From positions 1 through 64,000 of the forward strand of contig JAKARO010000001.1 of NCBI GenBank assembly GCA_021821885.1: DNA of 64,000 bases, given 5' to 3'. Numbering within the stretch: position 1 is the stretch's first letter; each line of letters opens with the position of its first letter. Below the pieces are notes generated by a model. That model saw only the letters and a list, made by a program, of their open reading frames with translations. It had not been told where the DNA came from and searched no databases. Position numbers and translations under genes: made by a program. Shown one piece after another: positions 17,197 to 30,122 of the stretch. The DNA is from Pseudomonadota bacterium (GTDB lineage Bacteria > Pseudomonadota > Gammaproteobacteria > Acidithiobacillales > Acidithiobacillaceae).

Positions 17197-17622
17197 CTAG
17201 TCCGGAGGGCGGATTTCGAAGTCGTGGGTAATGGTAGCCGTTTTTCCCAGCATGATGCTGGCCGAGCAGTATTTTTCTGCAGAAAGCCGGATGGCATGAT
17301 CGACCCGTTTCGGGTCAAGATCCCGGCCAGTTACCGTAAAATGCAGGTGGATCGAGGTAAATACTTTCGGATCGATTTCTGCCCTTTCAGCACGGATTTC
17401 CACTGCACAGCCCTGCACATCCTGGCGGGATTTCTGGAGGATGAGGACCACGTCAATGCTGGAACACCCGCCAAGCCCCATGAGGAACATCTCCATGGGC
17501 CGGGGGCCCAGGTTCTGCCCCCCGATTTCGGCAGCACCATCCATGACCAGTGCATGCCCACTGTCGGCGCTCGCCACAAAGGACATCTGTCCGGGCCCCA
17601 TCCATTGCACTTTTGCCTGCAC
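17197..17622 (-). CDS. OsmC family protein
   Basis: GPRPMEMFLMGLGGCSSIDVVLILQKSRQDV...LHFTVTGRDLDPKRVDHAIRLSAEKYCSASIML. Confidence 0.9.
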   Translation of the reverse strand: MQAKVQWMGPGQMSFVASADSGHALVMDGAAEIGGQNLGPRPMEMFLMGLGGCSSIDVVLILQKSRQDVQGCAVEIRAERAEIDPKVFTSIHLHFTVTGRDLDPKRVDHAIRLSAEKYCSASIMLGKTATITHDFEIRPPD

Positions 17623-17656
17623 CTTCGGATTTCCTCCCTTTCAGCCCGGAATCACC

Positions 17657-18460
17657 TTAGCACAGTAATCCACCGGCAAACAGTTGCTGCATCGCCACCC
17701 CGGGCGCTGGCGCACGCATGAAGGCCTCACCCACAAGAAAGGCATGGATACCCGCCGCCCGGAGAACCGATACATCCTCTGGGGACCGGATCCCGCTTTC
17801 ACTAATGGCAATACGGCCCTCCGGTACGCCAGAGAACAGCTCCAGACTTACTGAAATATCGGTAACAAACGTTCGCAGACTCCGGTTGTTGATTCCAATC
17901 AGGGGGGTCTGCAGCCGCAGGGCCCTCTCCATCTCCCCAGCATCATGGACCTCGACCAGCACCGCCATCCCCAGTTCGGCAGAGGCTGCCTCCAGCTCGG
18001 CCATCTGGCCGTCTCCGAGGGCTGCCACAATCAGCAGGACCGCATCGGCACCAATCGCGCGGGCCTCCCAGACCTGGTACGGGTCCACGCAGAAATCCTT
18101 GCGCAAAACCGGAAGACTGCAGGCAGACCGGGCTGCTGTCAGGTAGGCATCCGCGCCCTGGAAAAAGGCCTCATCTGTCAGAACGGAAAGACAGGCCGCT
18201 CCATGGGCAGCATAGTCCCTGGCAATGCTGACGGGATTGAAGTCGGAACGGATGACTCCCGCCGAGGGCGACGCCTTTTTGACTTCTGCGATAACCGCAG
18301 GTCGGCCGGACGCAATCTTCTGCCGGAGTGCCCCGGAAAAATCCCGGGGCGGGGCCGCCAGTTTGGCCGCCGACTGGATCTCCCCCCAGGACAGGCGTGC
18401 CCGTCTCACTCCGAGTTCTTCCTGCTTGTGGGCCAGAATGGTCTTGAGGGTATCTTCCAT
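17657..18460 (-). CDS. trpC: Indole-3-glycerol phosphate synthase
   Basis: [23 protein letters not shown]...[29 protein letters not shown]...[12 protein letters not shown]...SESGI. Confidence 0.96.
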   Translation of the reverse strand: MEDTLKTILAHKQEELGVRRARLSWGEIQSAAKLAAPPRDFSGALRQKIASGRPAVIAEVKKASPSAGVIRSDFNPVSIARDYAAHGAACLSVLTDEAFFQGADAYLTAARSACSLPVLRKDFCVDPYQVWEARAIGADAVLLIVAALGDGQMAELEAASAELGMAVLVEVHDAGEMERALRLQTPLIGINNRSLRTFVTDISVSLELFSGVPEGRIAISESGIRSPEDVSVLRAAGIHAFLVGEAFMRAPAPGVAMQQLFAGGLLC

Positions 18461-18463
18461 TTC

Positions 18464-19480
18464 TCACAGACTCCAGGAAAAATCGACCAGGGCCTGCCAG
18501 CGTTCCCATACCGAACCATTTTCCATGGCCGACCGGGCGAGCCCGATACCGGAGGCCAGGCTGGGAGCCACATCCGCCGCGTAAAGGGCTGCACCGGCGT
18601 TCAGCAGTACCACATCCCGGCGTGGTCCGGGCCGGTTCTGAAGGACGTCGGCAAACACTTCCGCTGCGCTGGCAACATCCCCAATCTGCAGGGCGGAGAG
18701 GGGTGCGGTGTCCAGCCCGAACTGTTCCGGATGGATGCGGTAGCGGACAACCTGCCCTTCGCGCAGTTCGGCCACCTCTGACGGCCCGGAAAGACTGATT
18801 TCATCCAGCCCGTCGTGGCCATGGACCACCAGGACATGCTGCCCTCCCAGCTCCCGTGCTGCCTCGGCCATAGGCACAAGCCAGGCCTGGGAATACACGC
18901 CCAATACCTGATGGGGAGCACCGGCCGGATTGCTCAATGGCCCCATCAGGTTGAACAGGGACCGGATGCCCAGTTCCCGCCGCGGACCTGCAGCATGGCG
19001 CATGGCACCATGAAGGGCCGGCGCAAAAAGAAATCCGATGCCTACCTTCTCGATGGAGGCCGCCACCTGTTCCGGTTCAAGACCAAGATTCAGACCTGCC
19101 GCTTCCAGAACATCAGCACTGCCACTACGCCCGGACACAGCGCGGTTTCCGTGCTTTGCCACCCGTGCGCCGGCTGCGGCCGCCACTACTGCAGCCGCAG
19201 TAGAGATATTGAAGGTATGGCAGGCATCACCGCCCGTACCACAGGTATCCACCAGATTCCGGGTCCCAACATGGACGCGGGTCATGCATGCCCGCAGTGC
19301 CCGGGTGGCACCCACCAGTTCTTCTACGCGCTGACCTTTCATGCGCAGCCCCATCAGCAGCGCGCCCAGCTGGGCCGGGGTCCAATCCCCGGCCATCACT
19401 TCCGTAAAAACCGCTTCCGCTTCCCGCCCGGACAGATCTTCGCCCAGGATGATCCGTTCCAGTATTTCCCGGGCATTCAT
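18464..19480 (-). CDS. trpD: Anthranilate phosphoribosyltransferase
   Basis: [52 protein letters not shown]. Confidence 0.96.
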   Translation of the reverse strand: MNAREILERIILGEDLSGREAEAVFTEVMAGDWTPAQLGALLMGLRMKGQRVEELVGATRALRACMTRVHVGTRNLVDTCGTGGDACHTFNISTAAAVVAAAAGARVAKHGNRAVSGRSGSADVLEAAGLNLGLEPEQVAASIEKVGIGFLFAPALHGAMRHAAGPRRELGIRSLFNLMGPLSNPAGAPHQVLGVYSQAWLVPMAEAARELGGQHVLVVHGHDGLDEISLSGPSEVAELREGQVVRYRIHPEQFGLDTAPLSALQIGDVASAAEVFADVLQNRPGPRRDVVLLNAGAALYAADVAPSLASGIGLARSAMENGSVWERWQALVDFSWSL

Positions 19481-20052
19481 GGGAGGGCCTGCTGGTGCAG
19501 AAAATTGGCCAGCAGGTCCCTGCCGTGCTCACTAAGGATCGATTCCGGATGGAACTGTACGCCTTCCACTGGCAGGGAGCGGTGGCGCAGCCCCATAATC
19601 TCTCCTTCTTCAGTCCACGCCGTGATTTCCAGGCACTCCGGCAGTTTCTCCCGGGCAACCACCAGCGAGTGGTAACGGGTGGCTGTGAATGGGTCCGGCA
19701 GGCCTGCAAACACGCCCACACCTGCATGAAAAACGGACGAGGTCTTGCCATGCATCACCCGCTGGGCACGGATTACCTGACCGCCAAAGGCCTGACCGAT
19801 CGCCTGGTGCCCCAGGCAGACCCCAAGAATGGGCACACGGCCGGCAAAATGCCGGATTGCTGCGAGGGAAATTCCAGCCTCCATCGGCGTGCATGGCCCT
19901 GGTGATATGCAGATGCGTTCCGGGGAAAGTGTCTCAATGCCCGCGATGTCCACAGCGTCATTCCGACGCACTTCCACCCGCGCCCCCAGCTCCCCGAAAT
20001 ACTGCACGAGGTTGTAGGTAAAGCTGTCATAATTGTCAATCATCAGCAGCAT
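19477..20052 (-). CDS. trpG: Anthranilate synthase component II (glutamine amidotransferase)
   Basis: [24 protein letters not shown]...[13 protein letters not shown]...[15 protein letters not shown]...GVQFHPESI. Confidence 0.95.
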   Translation of the reverse strand: MLLMIDNYDSFTYNLVQYFGELGARVEVRRNDAVDIAGIETLSPERICISPGPCTPMEAGISLAAIRHFAGRVPILGVCLGHQAIGQAFGGQVIRAQRVMHGKTSSVFHAGVGVFAGLPDPFTATRYHSLVVAREKLPECLEITAWTEEGEIMGLRHRSLPVEGVQFHPESILSEHGRDLLANFLHQQALP

Positions 20053-21556
20053 GATCCGCACTCCCTTCGGGATCGAGGCCATTTTCCGCAATGTCTACGG
20101 CGCGAAACATGGCACGGCGCTTGTTCATGGTCTCGTCCCACTCTGCCCCAGGCCGCGAGTCGGCCACAATCCCCCCTCCGGCCTGAATGTGCAGGATACC
20201 GCGCTGTATTACCGCCGTGCGGATGGCAATGCAGGTATCCATGTTACCGTTCCAGCCCCAGTAGCCGACCGCACCTGCGTAGACACCCCTGGACACCGGT
20301 TCCAGTTCCCGGATGATCTCCATGGCACGGATTTTGGGCGCTCCCGATACCGTACCGGCCGGAAAAGTCGCACACAGCGCATCCATGGCATCCAGCCCCG
20401 GTTCCAGCTCCCCGGTTACCTGTGAAACAATGTGCATGACGTGGGAATAGCGCTCGACCGAAAAAGACGCCGTCAGCCGCACCGAACCTGTCCTGGAGAT
20501 GCGTCCTACATCATTGCGGGCAAGGTCGATCAGCATGAGGTGCTCGGCGCGCTCCTTGGGATCCGCCAGAAGGTCCCTTTCGAGGGCCTCGTCCTCACCC
20601 TGGTTTTTTCCGCGCGGACGGGTTCCTGCAATCGGGCGTACCGTCACCAGTCCATCCTCTACCCGGACAAGAATCTCGGGCGAGGAGCCCACCAGATGGG
20701 TATCGCCCAGATCCACAAAAAACATGTATGGGGATGGATTGACACGGCGCAGGGCCCGATAGAGATCCAGAGGATCGGCCTGCAGGGGAATGGAAAGCCG
20801 CTGTGAGGGAACAACCTGCATCACGTCACCGGCCAGGATGTATTCACGGATCCGGTCCACGGCTGACATGTACCCCTCCCGCGTAAAACTGGCCTGGAAG
20901 TCTTCTTCTCCTACCCGGCAGCCTCTCGTCGGGCGGTCGCCACCCCCAGAAAGAGGGTTCCGCAGGCGCCGCTCCAGAACCTCCAGTCGTCCGCACGCCC
21001 TGTCATACGCATCTGGCTGTCGTGGGTCCGCCTGCACGATGAGCCGGAGCGTTCCCGCCAGGTTGTCGAACAGAAGCAGCTCATCCGTCACCAGCAGATG
21101 AATTTCTGGCAGGTCCAGGGGATCAGGAAGTTTCTCCATCCGGGCAAGACGTGGTTCAAGGTAGCGAACGGTGTCATAGCCATAGTAACCCACCAGTCCC
21201 CCGGCAAACCGCTCAGGAATTCCTGGCAGGGCAGCCGCCCGAAAGCCGGCGTGGAACTTCCGTATCCAGTCGAACGGATGCTTCCCATGGAATTCCCCGG
21301 CAAGCATGCCATCCTGGTAGTGGCGGATGTTTCCCTGCCGCACCTCAATGCGTTCGTGGGCTGGCAGCCCAATAATGGAATAGCGTCCCCACTGTTCTCC
21401 TCCCTGGACCGACTCCAGCAGATAAGCGTAGGGACCATCGACAACTTTCAGGAAGGCCGACAGGGGCGTATCCAGGTCGGCCAGTATTTCTCGGGTCAGG
21501 GGAATGCGGGTGTAGCCCTCGCGGGCCAGGGCATCAAAATGCTTGCCAGAAATCAC
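20036..21556 (-). CDS. trpE: Anthranilate synthase component I
   Basis: [41 protein letters not shown]...IAGTRPRG...[18 protein letters not shown]. Confidence 0.96.
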   Translation of the reverse strand: MISGKHFDALAREGYTRIPLTREILADLDTPLSAFLKVVDGPYAYLLESVQGGEQWGRYSIIGLPAHERIEVRQGNIRHYQDGMLAGEFHGKHPFDWIRKFHAGFRAAALPGIPERFAGGLVGYYGYDTVRYLEPRLARMEKLPDPLDLPEIHLLVTDELLLFDNLAGTLRLIVQADPRQPDAYDRACGRLEVLERRLRNPLSGGGDRPTRGCRVGEEDFQASFTREGYMSAVDRIREYILAGDVMQVVPSQRLSIPLQADPLDLYRALRRVNPSPYMFFVDLGDTHLVGSSPEILVRVEDGLVTVRPIAGTRPRGKNQGEDEALERDLLADPKERAEHLMLIDLARNDVGRISRTGSVRLTASFSVERYSHVMHIVSQVTGELEPGLDAMDALCATFPAGTVSGAPKIRAMEIIRELEPVSRGVYAGAVGYWGWNGNMDTCIAIRTAVIQRGILHIQAGGGIVADSRPGAEWDETMNKRRAMFRAVDIAENGLDPEGSADHAADD

Positions 21557-21680
21557 GGATCACCTCAAGAAGCAGTCAGGGCATGTTTCGCAGCGCTTTC
21601 CTAGCGTCTACGCCATCGCCATGCTCCACCAAGTCCGTTCCATCCGTATGGCACTGAACAGTCCTCTGCCCGCCCGCGGG

Positions 21681-22379
21681 TCAGCCTTCTGCCAGAAGGC
21701 CCAGCAGTTCGCCCATACTATCGATTACCGCATCGGCTGCCAAGTTTTCCACCGGCATCTCTCCCCGATAGCCATAGCTTACACAGACCACTGGCATCCC
21801 GGCCGCCCTGGCGGCCTGGGTATCGTTAACGGAGTCTCCCACCAGAAGCCCCTGCGCCACATCAAGGCCAAAATGGCCGGCCGCATGCCGGAGCGGGAGA
21901 GGATCGGGCTTTTTTTTGGGAAGGGTATCGCCAGACAGCACCAGGTCAAAATATCCGCGCAGTCCCAGATTCTCCAGCAGCGGCTCCGTAAACCGGGCGG
22001 CCTTGTTGGTGATGCACACCAGCAGGCGGCCCTGCCGTCCCAGCGATTCCAGGGTTTCCTGGACACCAGGATAGACCCGGCTGTGCTTCTGCAGATGCTT
22101 CCCGTAATAGGCGCTGAAAACAGGCATGGCGGCATCCACTTCCGCTTCCGACGGTTCTCCCTGGATTGCCAGGGCCCGGCGAACGAGTTCCCGTACGCCA
22201 TTGCCAATGAATCCACGGATTACCGGCATGTCCACCGCCGGACGGCCCAGGGTTGCCAGCACATGATTGGCCGCTTCCGCAAGGTCAGGTGCCGTATCGA
22301 CAAGGGTTCCGTCCAGATCCAGCAGAACAAGCCTGGGATTGAGGCGCCTGTACATGGCCGTGGCCATGAAGTCAGCCAT
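21681..22379 (-). CDS. gph: Phosphoglycolate phosphatase (HAD family)
   Basis: VLLDLDGTLVDTAPDLAEAANHVLATLG...GNGVRELVRRAL...GDSVNDTQAARAAGMP. Start chosen overlapping the rpe stop. Confidence 0.93.
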   Translation of the reverse strand: MADFMATAMYRRLNPRLVLLDLDGTLVDTAPDLAEAANHVLATLGRPAVDMPVIRGFIGNGVRELVRRALAIQGEPSEAEVDAAMPVFSAYYGKHLQKHSRVYPGVQETLESLGRQGRLLVCITNKAARFTEPLLENLGLRGYFDLVLSGDTLPKKKPDPLPLRHAAGHFGLDVAQGLLVGDSVNDTQAARAAGMPVVCVSYGYRGEMPVENLAADAVIDSMGELLGLLAEG

Positions 22380-23040
22380 TGCCCGCAAGGGCAGCACGGA
22401 AGGCAGCAATCGTCGCCCGGTAGTCCGGGGTATTGTATATGGCGCTGCCGGCCACAAAAACATTGGCCCCTGCGTCCGCTACCCGGCGGACATTATCGGT
22501 CTTGATACCGCCATCGACTTCCAGCTCAATATCCTTCCCGGTAGCGTCGATCCGTCGGCGGATGGCCTCGATTTTGCGCAGACTATAGTCAATGAAGCTT
22601 TGTCCGCCAAACCCGGGGTTCACACTCATGACAAGAACCAGGTCCACGTTTTCCAGAATATAGTCCAGCACCTCAAGGGGAGTGGCCGGATTGAGCGACA
22701 CACCGGCACGGCATCCGAGGCTATGGATCAGCTGTATGGTGCGGTCAAGGTGAATGGTAGCCTCTGGATGGACCGTGATGATCTGCGCCCCGGCCCTGGC
22801 AAATTCCGGGATAATGGCATCGACGGGACGGATCATCAGATGCACATCCAGGGGCTTCTGCGTGTGCGGACGGATCGCGGATACCACCAGCGGTCCTATA
22901 GTCAGGTTGGGCACAAAATGGTTGTCCATGACATCCACATGGATATAGTCAGCTCCGGCCTCATCCACGGCACGGACCTCTTCCCCCAGCCGCGCAAAAT
23001 CTGCTGAAAGGATGGATGGAGAAATCTTGAACTGGGACAT
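22372..23040 (-). CDS. rpe: Ribulose-phosphate 3-epimerase
   Basis: ISPSILSADFARLGEEVRAVDEAGADYIHVDVMDNHFVPNLTIG...MSVNPGFGGQSFI...EVDGGI. Confidence 0.97.
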   Translation of the reverse strand: MSQFKISPSILSADFARLGEEVRAVDEAGADYIHVDVMDNHFVPNLTIGPLVVSAIRPHTQKPLDVHLMIRPVDAIIPEFARAGAQIITVHPEATIHLDRTIQLIHSLGCRAGVSLNPATPLEVLDYILENVDLVLVMSVNPGFGGQSFIDYSLRKIEAIRRRIDATGKDIELEVDGGIKTDNVRRVADAGANVFVAGSAIYNTPDYRATIAAFRAALAGNG

Positions 23041-23121
23041 CGCAACTCCTTGAAAGACAGCGGGGGCGCCCGAAGGGCGCCCCGAGACACCAGAGGCCGC
23101 TGGCGCCAGCGAAGGTGTTTC

Positions 23122-24192
23122 CTAGGCGCTGGTTACCCGTGGATCCAGCTGGCCTGCCTTGTAGCGCCCGACCATGGTGTCGAGGGGGATGACCTTGATC
23201 CGGCTGGCCTGTCCCGCTGTACCGAAAGCTTCGTAGCGCTGCCGGCAGATATCCCGCATCGCGTCCAGGGAGGCCGTCAGGAACTTGCGGGGGTCAAAGT
23301 TCTTGGGATTCGTGTACAGGCTCTTTCGTACCGCACCAGTCGCGGCCAGACGCAGATCCGTATCAATGTTGACCTTGCGAACACCGTACTTGATCCCTTC
23401 CTGGATCTCTTCCACAGGTACCCCATAGGTTTCACCAATATCTCCACCGTACTCATGGATTACCTTGAGCCAGTCCTGGGGTACTGAACTGGAGCCGTGC
23501 ATGACCAGATGGGTGTCCGGGATGCGGGCATGGATCTCCCGGATCCGGTCAATACGCAGGACCTTGCCCGTCGGGGGCTGGGTAAACTTGTATGCACCGT
23601 GGCTGGTTCCGATGGCAATGGCCAGGGCGTCCAGCTTGGTCGCCTTCACAAACTGGGCCGCCTCTTCAGGATCGGTCAGAAGCTGGTCATGGCTCAGACA
23701 GCCTTCAGCGCCAACCCCGTCTTCCTCTCCGGCCATGCCGGTTTCAAGGGATCCGAGGCAGCCGAGTTCGCCTTCCACAGTCACACCAACCGCATGGGCC
23801 ATTTCCACGACCCTTGCCGTCACGGCCACATTGTAGTCGTAGCTCGCCGGGGTCTTTGCATCCTCCAGCAGGGAGCCATCCATCATCACGCTGGAAAATC
23901 CTGACCGGATGGCCTGGATGCAGACGGCCGGACTTGCGCCATGATCCTGGTGCAGGACGACCGGGATATCCGGATATTCTTCGATCGCAGCCAGAATGAG
24001 ATGCCGCAGGAAAGGCTCTCCCGCGTATTTCCGTGCCCCGGCGGAAGCCTGCAGAATCGCCGGCGCATCCACAGCAGCTGCCGCTTCCATGATCGCGCGG
24101 ACCTGCTCCAGATTGTTGACGTTGAAGGCGGGAATGCCATAACCATGCTCGGCCGCGTGGTCGAGCAGTTGCCGCATGGAAACCAGTGCCAT
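23122..24192 (-). CDS. cbbA: Class II fructose-1,6-bisphosphate aldolase
   Basis: [30 protein letters not shown]...[10 protein letters not shown]...[14 protein letters not shown]...[14 protein letters not shown]. Confidence 0.96.
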   Translation of the reverse strand: MALVSMRQLLDHAAEHGYGIPAFNVNNLEQVRAIMEAAAAVDAPAILQASAGARKYAGEPFLRHLILAAIEEYPDIPVVLHQDHGASPAVCIQAIRSGFSSVMMDGSLLEDAKTPASYDYNVAVTARVVEMAHAVGVTVEGELGCLGSLETGMAGEEDGVGAEGCLSHDQLLTDPEEAAQFVKATKLDALAIAIGTSHGAYKFTQPPTGKVLRIDRIREIHARIPDTHLVMHGSSSVPQDWLKVIHEYGGDIGETYGVPVEEIQEGIKYGVRKVNIDTDLRLAATGAVRKSLYTNPKNFDPRKFLTASLDAMRDICRQRYEAFGTAGQASRIKVIPLDTMVGRYKAGQLDPRVTSA

Positions 24193-24299
24193 ATCTCTTA
24201 TACCCCTAACTTAAGTAGAACGAATGAAAAATCTGTCCTGTACATGCTAATCAGCCCCACCGGCCGGCGCAACACCGCCCCTGCGGGAGCTCTTGCGGT

Positions 24300-25739
24300 T
24301 CAGCCCCGTGTTGTTGCCTCACCCACTCGTACCAGCTTCAGGGTGTTTGTCCCGCCGGGTGCACCGATCGGCTCCCCGATGGTAATCAGGATGAGATCAC
24401 CATCCCGGACAACACCCCTGCGCCGGAGCTCGTCTTCTGCTGCCCGCATTACCTGCGTCGGGTCGTCATGACGGCTCTGGGGGAAGTTGACCGGATATAC
24501 CCCGCGGAAAAGGGTAACCCTGCGACGGGTGTGCACCTGCGGCGTAAGGGCATAGATCGGCACCTGGGAGTGGGCTCGCGAAAGCCAGAGCGCCGTAGAG
24601 CCACTTTCCGTAAAGGCTGCGATCGCGGCAATTGGTGCCCGCTGTGTGGCCAGAATGGCCGCGGCCGCGATGGTTTCGTCCACCCGGTCCAGTGACCGCG
24701 CTGGCAGCGTAACCCCCGGACTGCAGGGCATCTCCCGCTCGACTTCCAGACAGGTACGCGCCATTGCGGCAACCGCCTCTACCGGATAATGGCCACTGGC
24801 GGTTTCGGCCGACAGCATCACCGCATCTGTTCCATCCAGAACCGCGTTGGCCACATCCGAAACTTCGGCACGGGTGGGAATGGGCTGGTGAATCATGGAT
24901 TCCATCATCTGGGTAGCGGTTATAGTCAGCCGGTTGTACCGGTGGGCCATCGCGATGATTCGCTTCTGTACCGGTGGCACCGCCGCGTCCCCGATCTCCA
25001 CTCCCAGGTCCCCGCGCGCCACCATCACGGCCTCGGAAACCGCAAGGATGTCCTCAATGGCCTCGACGGCCTCCGCCCTTTCAATCTTGGCCACCAGGGC
25101 GCCGTGCCCACCCGCTTCACGGAACAGGCGGCGGGCCTCCTCCATGTCTGCCGCGCAGCGCGGGAAAGACACGGCAAGATAGTCTGCCTCCAGGCTTGCC
25201 GCGGTAACAATATCGGCACGGTCCTTGTCTGTCAGTGCGGGGGCCGTCAGCCCCCCCCCGGCCCGGTTGATCCCCTTGCTGTTGGAAAGCTCCCCACCCT
25301 GGACCACGCGGGTATGGATTTCCTGTCCCTCTACCTTCTCTACCCACAGAACGATCATTCCATCATTCAGGAGCAGGGTAGCTCCGCGCTCCACATCATT
25401 GACCAGTTCCGGGTATGTAACCCCCACCCGCGTCTGGTCTCCTTCCCTGCAGTGGATGTCCAGGATGAAGGAATCTCCCTCGTTCAGATGGATCTTTCCC
25501 CCGGCAAACCTGCCTATGCGGATTTTGGGCCCCTGCAGGTCGGCCAGTATGCCAATTGCCCTGCCATGAGCCCGTGCCCGCTCCCTGACAAGGTCTGCGA
25601 CGCGGACATGGTTTTCCGCACTGCCGTGGGAAAAATTGAGGCGCACCACATCCACGCCGGCCTCGATGAGGCGGTCAATGACCGATGCATCCGAACTGGC
25701 CGGACCCAGAGTGGCGACTATCTTGGTGCGTCGTATCAA
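24300..25739 (-). CDS. pyk: Pyruvate kinase
   Basis: RRTKIVATLGPASSD...DVVRLNFSHGSAENH...VMVARGDLGVEI...TATQMMESMIHQPIPTRAEVSDVANAVLDGTDAVMLSAETA. Confidence 0.97.
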   Translation of the reverse strand: MIRRTKIVATLGPASSDASVIDRLIEAGVDVVRLNFSHGSAENHVRVADLVRERARAHGRAIGILADLQGPKIRIGRFAGGKIHLNEGDSFILDIHCREGDQTRVGVTYPELVNDVERGATLLLNDGMIVLWVEKVEGQEIHTRVVQGGELSNSKGINRAGGGLTAPALTDKDRADIVTAASLEADYLAVSFPRCAADMEEARRLFREAGGHGALVAKIERAEAVEAIEDILAVSEAVMVARGDLGVEIGDAAVPPVQKRIIAMAHRYNRLTITATQMMESMIHQPIPTRAEVSDVANAVLDGTDAVMLSAETASGHYPVEAVAAMARTCLEVEREMPCSPGVTLPARSLDRVDETIAAAAILATQRAPIAAIAAFTESGSTALWLSRAHSQVPIYALTPQVHTRRRVTLFRGVYPVNFPQSRHDDPTQVMRAAEDELRRRGVVRDGDLILITIGEPIGAPGGTNTLKLVRVGEATTRG

Positions 25740-25742
25740 GGA

Positions 25743-26942
25743 TTACCCCTCCCGGGTGCGGGTCTCTAGTATGGCGACGGCCGGCAGGGTTTTCCCTTCC
25801 AGGAACTCCAGGAAGGCACCACCGCCGGTACTGATGTAGGATACCCGGTCTTCGATACCGAATTTGTTGATGGCTGCGATGGTATCTCCACCGCCTGCGA
25901 TGGAAAAGGCACTGCTGTCGGCGACAGCCTTCGCAATCGTACGGGTTCCACCAGCGAAGGCCTCATATTCGAAAACCCCCACCGGGCCATTCCATACGAT
26001 CGTCCCGGCCCCGCGCAGAATCTCCGCAAGCGCAGATGCACTGGCCGGCCCGATGTCCAGAATCATCTCGTCCTCCGCCACCCCGTCCACGCTGCAGATC
26101 CGGGACGCCGCCGTTGCCGAGAATTCCTTTGCCACAACCACATCGGTCGGAAGTGGTACATCCCCTCCCTTTGCCTTTGCACCAGCCATGATGGCTTGGG
26201 CCTCGGGTACAAGGCCAGGCTCACTGAGTGATTTTCCAATACCGTGTCCGTTGGCGAGGAGAAAGGTGTTGGCGATACCGCCCCCCACTACGAGCTGGTC
26301 TACCCTGCCTGCCAGGGACTCCAGAATTGTGAGTTTGGTGGATACCTTGGACCCGGCCACTATTGCGACCAGCGGCCTTCTGGGGTTTTGCAGGGCTTTG
26401 CCTAGCGCTTCCAGCTCACGGAAAAGAAGAGGACCGGCACACGCAATCGGGGCGTATTTGGCAATTCCGTGCGTACTTGCTTCCGCCCGGTGGGCCGTAC
26501 CGAAAGCATCATTGACATAAATGTCGCAAAGTTTGGCGTATTTCCGGGCGAGGGCATCGTCATCTTTCTTTTCGCCCCTGTTGACCCGGCAGTTTTCCAG
26601 CATGACAATTTTGCCCTGCGCCACTTCAAAACCACCATCTACCCAATCCGCCTGCAGCCGCACCGGGAGGTCCAGCAGGGTGGCCAGACGGCTCGCCACC
26701 GGCGCCAGCGAGTCCACAGGGCGGAACTCGCCCTCCGTCGGGCGGCCGAGATGGGAAGTAATCATCACGCCAGCTCCAGCTTCCAGCGCCATTCTCACTG
26801 CGGGAATGGACGCCCGGACACGGGTGTCATCGGTGATTTCGCCCTGGTCATTAAGTGGCACGTTAAGATCGGCGCGGATAAAGACCCGCTTGCCCTGTGC
26901 AAGTCCACGCTTGCAGACATTTTCGAAGGTGAGTATATCCAT
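25743..26942 (-). CDS. pgk: Phosphoglycerate kinase
   Basis: [16 protein letters not shown]...[11 protein letters not shown]...[15 protein letters not shown]...[12 protein letters not shown]...[14 protein letters not shown]. Confidence 0.97.
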   Translation of the reverse strand: MDILTFENVCKRGLAQGKRVFIRADLNVPLNDQGEITDDTRVRASIPAVRMALEAGAGVMITSHLGRPTEGEFRPVDSLAPVASRLATLLDLPVRLQADWVDGGFEVAQGKIVMLENCRVNRGEKKDDDALARKYAKLCDIYVNDAFGTAHRAEASTHGIAKYAPIACAGPLLFRELEALGKALQNPRRPLVAIVAGSKVSTKLTILESLAGRVDQLVVGGGIANTFLLANGHGIGKSLSEPGLVPEAQAIMAGAKAKGGDVPLPTDVVVAKEFSATAASRICSVDGVAEDEMILDIGPASASALAEILRGAGTIVWNGPVGVFEYEAFAGGTRTIAKAVADSSAFSIAGGGDTIAAINKFGIEDRVSYISTGGGAFLEFLEGKTLPAVAILETRTREG

Positions 26943-27018
26943 GGGTTCGTCTCCAGAACTGCAGTAGCGGTGTACGGTGCCAGCCGGTTTCCGGTGGCAC
27001 CGGGTGCGGCAGGCAAGA

Positions 27019-28029
<1,011 letters not shown>

Positions 28030-28057
28030 TTACTCCTCAAAGTTGCAGTTGGAATTC

Positions 28058-30055
28058 TTAGAGACTCTGGAATTTGGCGACGACATGGTCGACGGTAAAG
28101 CCCAGTTTCTCAAACAGAATCGGGGCTGGCGCCGATGCGCCAAAACGGTCGATGCCAATCACCGCACCCTGTAATCCGACATGCCTGTACCAGAGGCCGG
28201 TCGTTCCTGCCTCGATAGCCACGCGGCGGGTTATCCCGGCCGGCAGGACCGCTTCGCGGTAGGCGGCGTCCTGGGCTTCGAAAATTTCCATGCAGGGCAT
28301 TGAAACCACCCGGACCTGAACCCCCTGTTCCGCCAGCCGCTCCTGGGCAGCCAGTGCCAGCTCCACTTCGGAGCCGGTTGCCACCAGAATCCCGCTGGGC
28401 TGGCCATTGGCCGCATCGCGCAGGACATACCCCCCCCGGCGGATCCCTTCGACCGTGCGGTCATCGTGCGGCAGGGCGGGCAGGTTCTGGCGGCTCAGGG
28501 CGAGAAGACTCGGCGTCCGCTCCCGTTTGATCGCCGATTCCCAGGCAACCGCCGTTTCGACTGCATCTGCCGGGCGCCAGACATGGAGATTCGGGATCAG
28601 CCGCAGGCTGCTCACCTGTTCTACCGGCTGATGGGTTGGGCCATCCTCTCCCAGCCCGATGGAATCATGGGTCATGATGTAGATGGTACGCACGCCCATG
28701 AGTGCGGACATACGGATAGCATTCCGCGCATAGTCGGAGAAAATGAGGAATGTGCCGCCAAAAGGCAACAGCCCGCCGTACAGCGCCATGCCATTCATGA
28801 TGGCGGCCATGCCAAATTCCCGCACGCCATAGTGGATGTAGTTCCCCATGAGACGGTGCTTGCCAATATCCAGGGCTTCCTTCCACCGGGTATTGTTGGA
28901 CGGAGTAAGATCCGCGGATCCACCGATAAACTCCGGAACCGCCGCTGCCAGCGCCTGGATGCACTTACCGGAAGCAACACGCGTCGCGATTTTGGGCGTC
29001 TCCTGGCGGAAGCCTGCGATAAGGCTGGAGACCGCACCATCCAGGGCAGCAGAAGGCTGGCCGGACAGGCGGCGTTCAAACTCGGCAGCATCTTCCGGAT
29101 AGAGCGCGCGATACTGGGCAAAGCGCTCTTTCCATTCTGCCTCTGCAGTCTCGCCTTTTGCCCGGGCATCATAGCCCCGGTAAACCGCCTCCGGCACCTC
29201 GAAGGCCTCTCCAGTCCACCCGAGGTTCTGGCGGGTCAGGGCAATCTCCTCAGCACCCAGCGGCGCACCATGGACATCATGGGTTCCTGCCTTGTTGGGA
29301 GCCCCGTGACCGATCACCGTTTTGCAGCAGACAAGTGTCGGCCGGGAAGACTGGCTGCGGGCCTCGAGTATGGCCTGCCGGATAGCCGCCGGGTCGTGGC
29401 CATCCACACCCCGGATGACATGCCAGCCATAGGCCTCGAAGCGCCCAGGGGTGTCATCGGCAAACCAGTCATCCACATGCCCGTCGATGGAAATGTTGTT
29501 GTCGTCGTAGAAACAGATCAGCCGGTTCAGACCCCAGACACCTGCCAGGGAGCAGACCTCATGGGATACCCCTTCCATCAGGCAGCCATCTCCCAGAAAC
29601 ACATAGGTGAAATGGTTAACAATCTCATGGCCCGGATGGTTGAAGCGGCGGCCAAGAATCTGTTCCGCCAGGGCCATGCCTACGGCGTTGGCCAGCCCCT
29701 GGCCCAAGGGTCCGGTCGTGGTCTCCACTCCCGGCGTATCCCGGTACTCGGGATGCCCCGGCGTCTTGCTGTGCCACTGCCGGAAGCTCTTGAGATCCTC
29801 CACGCTGACATCGTAGCCACTGAGGTGTAGCAGGGCATACTGCAGCATGGAACCGTGCCCGTTAGACAGGATGAAGCGGTCACGGTTGGCCCAGTGGGGG
29901 TTGGCCGGGTTGTGAACGAGGAAGTCGTTCCAAAGGACTTCGGCTATGTCCGCCATGCCCATCGGCATGCCCGGGTGTCCGGATTTCGCCTTTTCCACGG
30001 CATCCATGGCAAGAACACGTATGGCATTTGCCAGGTCGGTGCGGGTCACGCTCAT
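28058..30055 (-). CDS. tkt: Transketolase
   Basis: [34 protein letters not shown]...[24 protein letters not shown]...[19 protein letters not shown]. Confidence 0.97.
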   Translation of the reverse strand: MSVTRTDLANAIRVLAMDAVEKAKSGHPGMPMGMADIAEVLWNDFLVHNPANPHWANRDRFILSNGHGSMLQYALLHLSGYDVSVEDLKSFRQWHSKTPGHPEYRDTPGVETTTGPLGQGLANAVGMALAEQILGRRFNHPGHEIVNHFTYVFLGDGCLMEGVSHEVCSLAGVWGLNRLICFYDDNNISIDGHVDDWFADDTPGRFEAYGWHVIRGVDGHDPAAIRQAILEARSQSSRPTLVCCKTVIGHGAPNKAGTHDVHGAPLGAEEIALTRQNLGWTGEAFEVPEAVYRGYDARAKGETAEAEWKERFAQYRALYPEDAAEFERRLSGQPSAALDGAVSSLIAGFRQETPKIATRVASGKCIQALAAAVPEFIGGSADLTPSNNTRWKEALDIGKHRLMGNYIHYGVREFGMAAIMNGMALYGGLLPFGGTFLIFSDYARNAIRMSALMGVRTIYIMTHDSIGLGEDGPTHQPVEQVSSLRLIPNLHVWRPADAVETAVAWESAIKRERTPSLLALSRQNLPALPHDDRTVEGIRRGGYVLRDAANGQPSGILVATGSEVELALAAQERLAEQGVQVRVVSMPCMEIFEAQDAAYREAVLPAGITRRVAIEAGTTGLWYRHVGLQGAVIGIDRFGASAPAPILFEKLGFTVDHVVAKFQSL

Positions 30056-30122
30056 AAAAACTCCTTGCTGAAAGGCATCCGGGACGGACGTCCGGAAGAT
30101 GCCAGATGGTAGTCAGAAAAAT

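Noticed and set aside
28466-29830. 454-aa plus-strand ORF opposite transketolase
   Set aside because: Antisense shadow ORF; no domain content.
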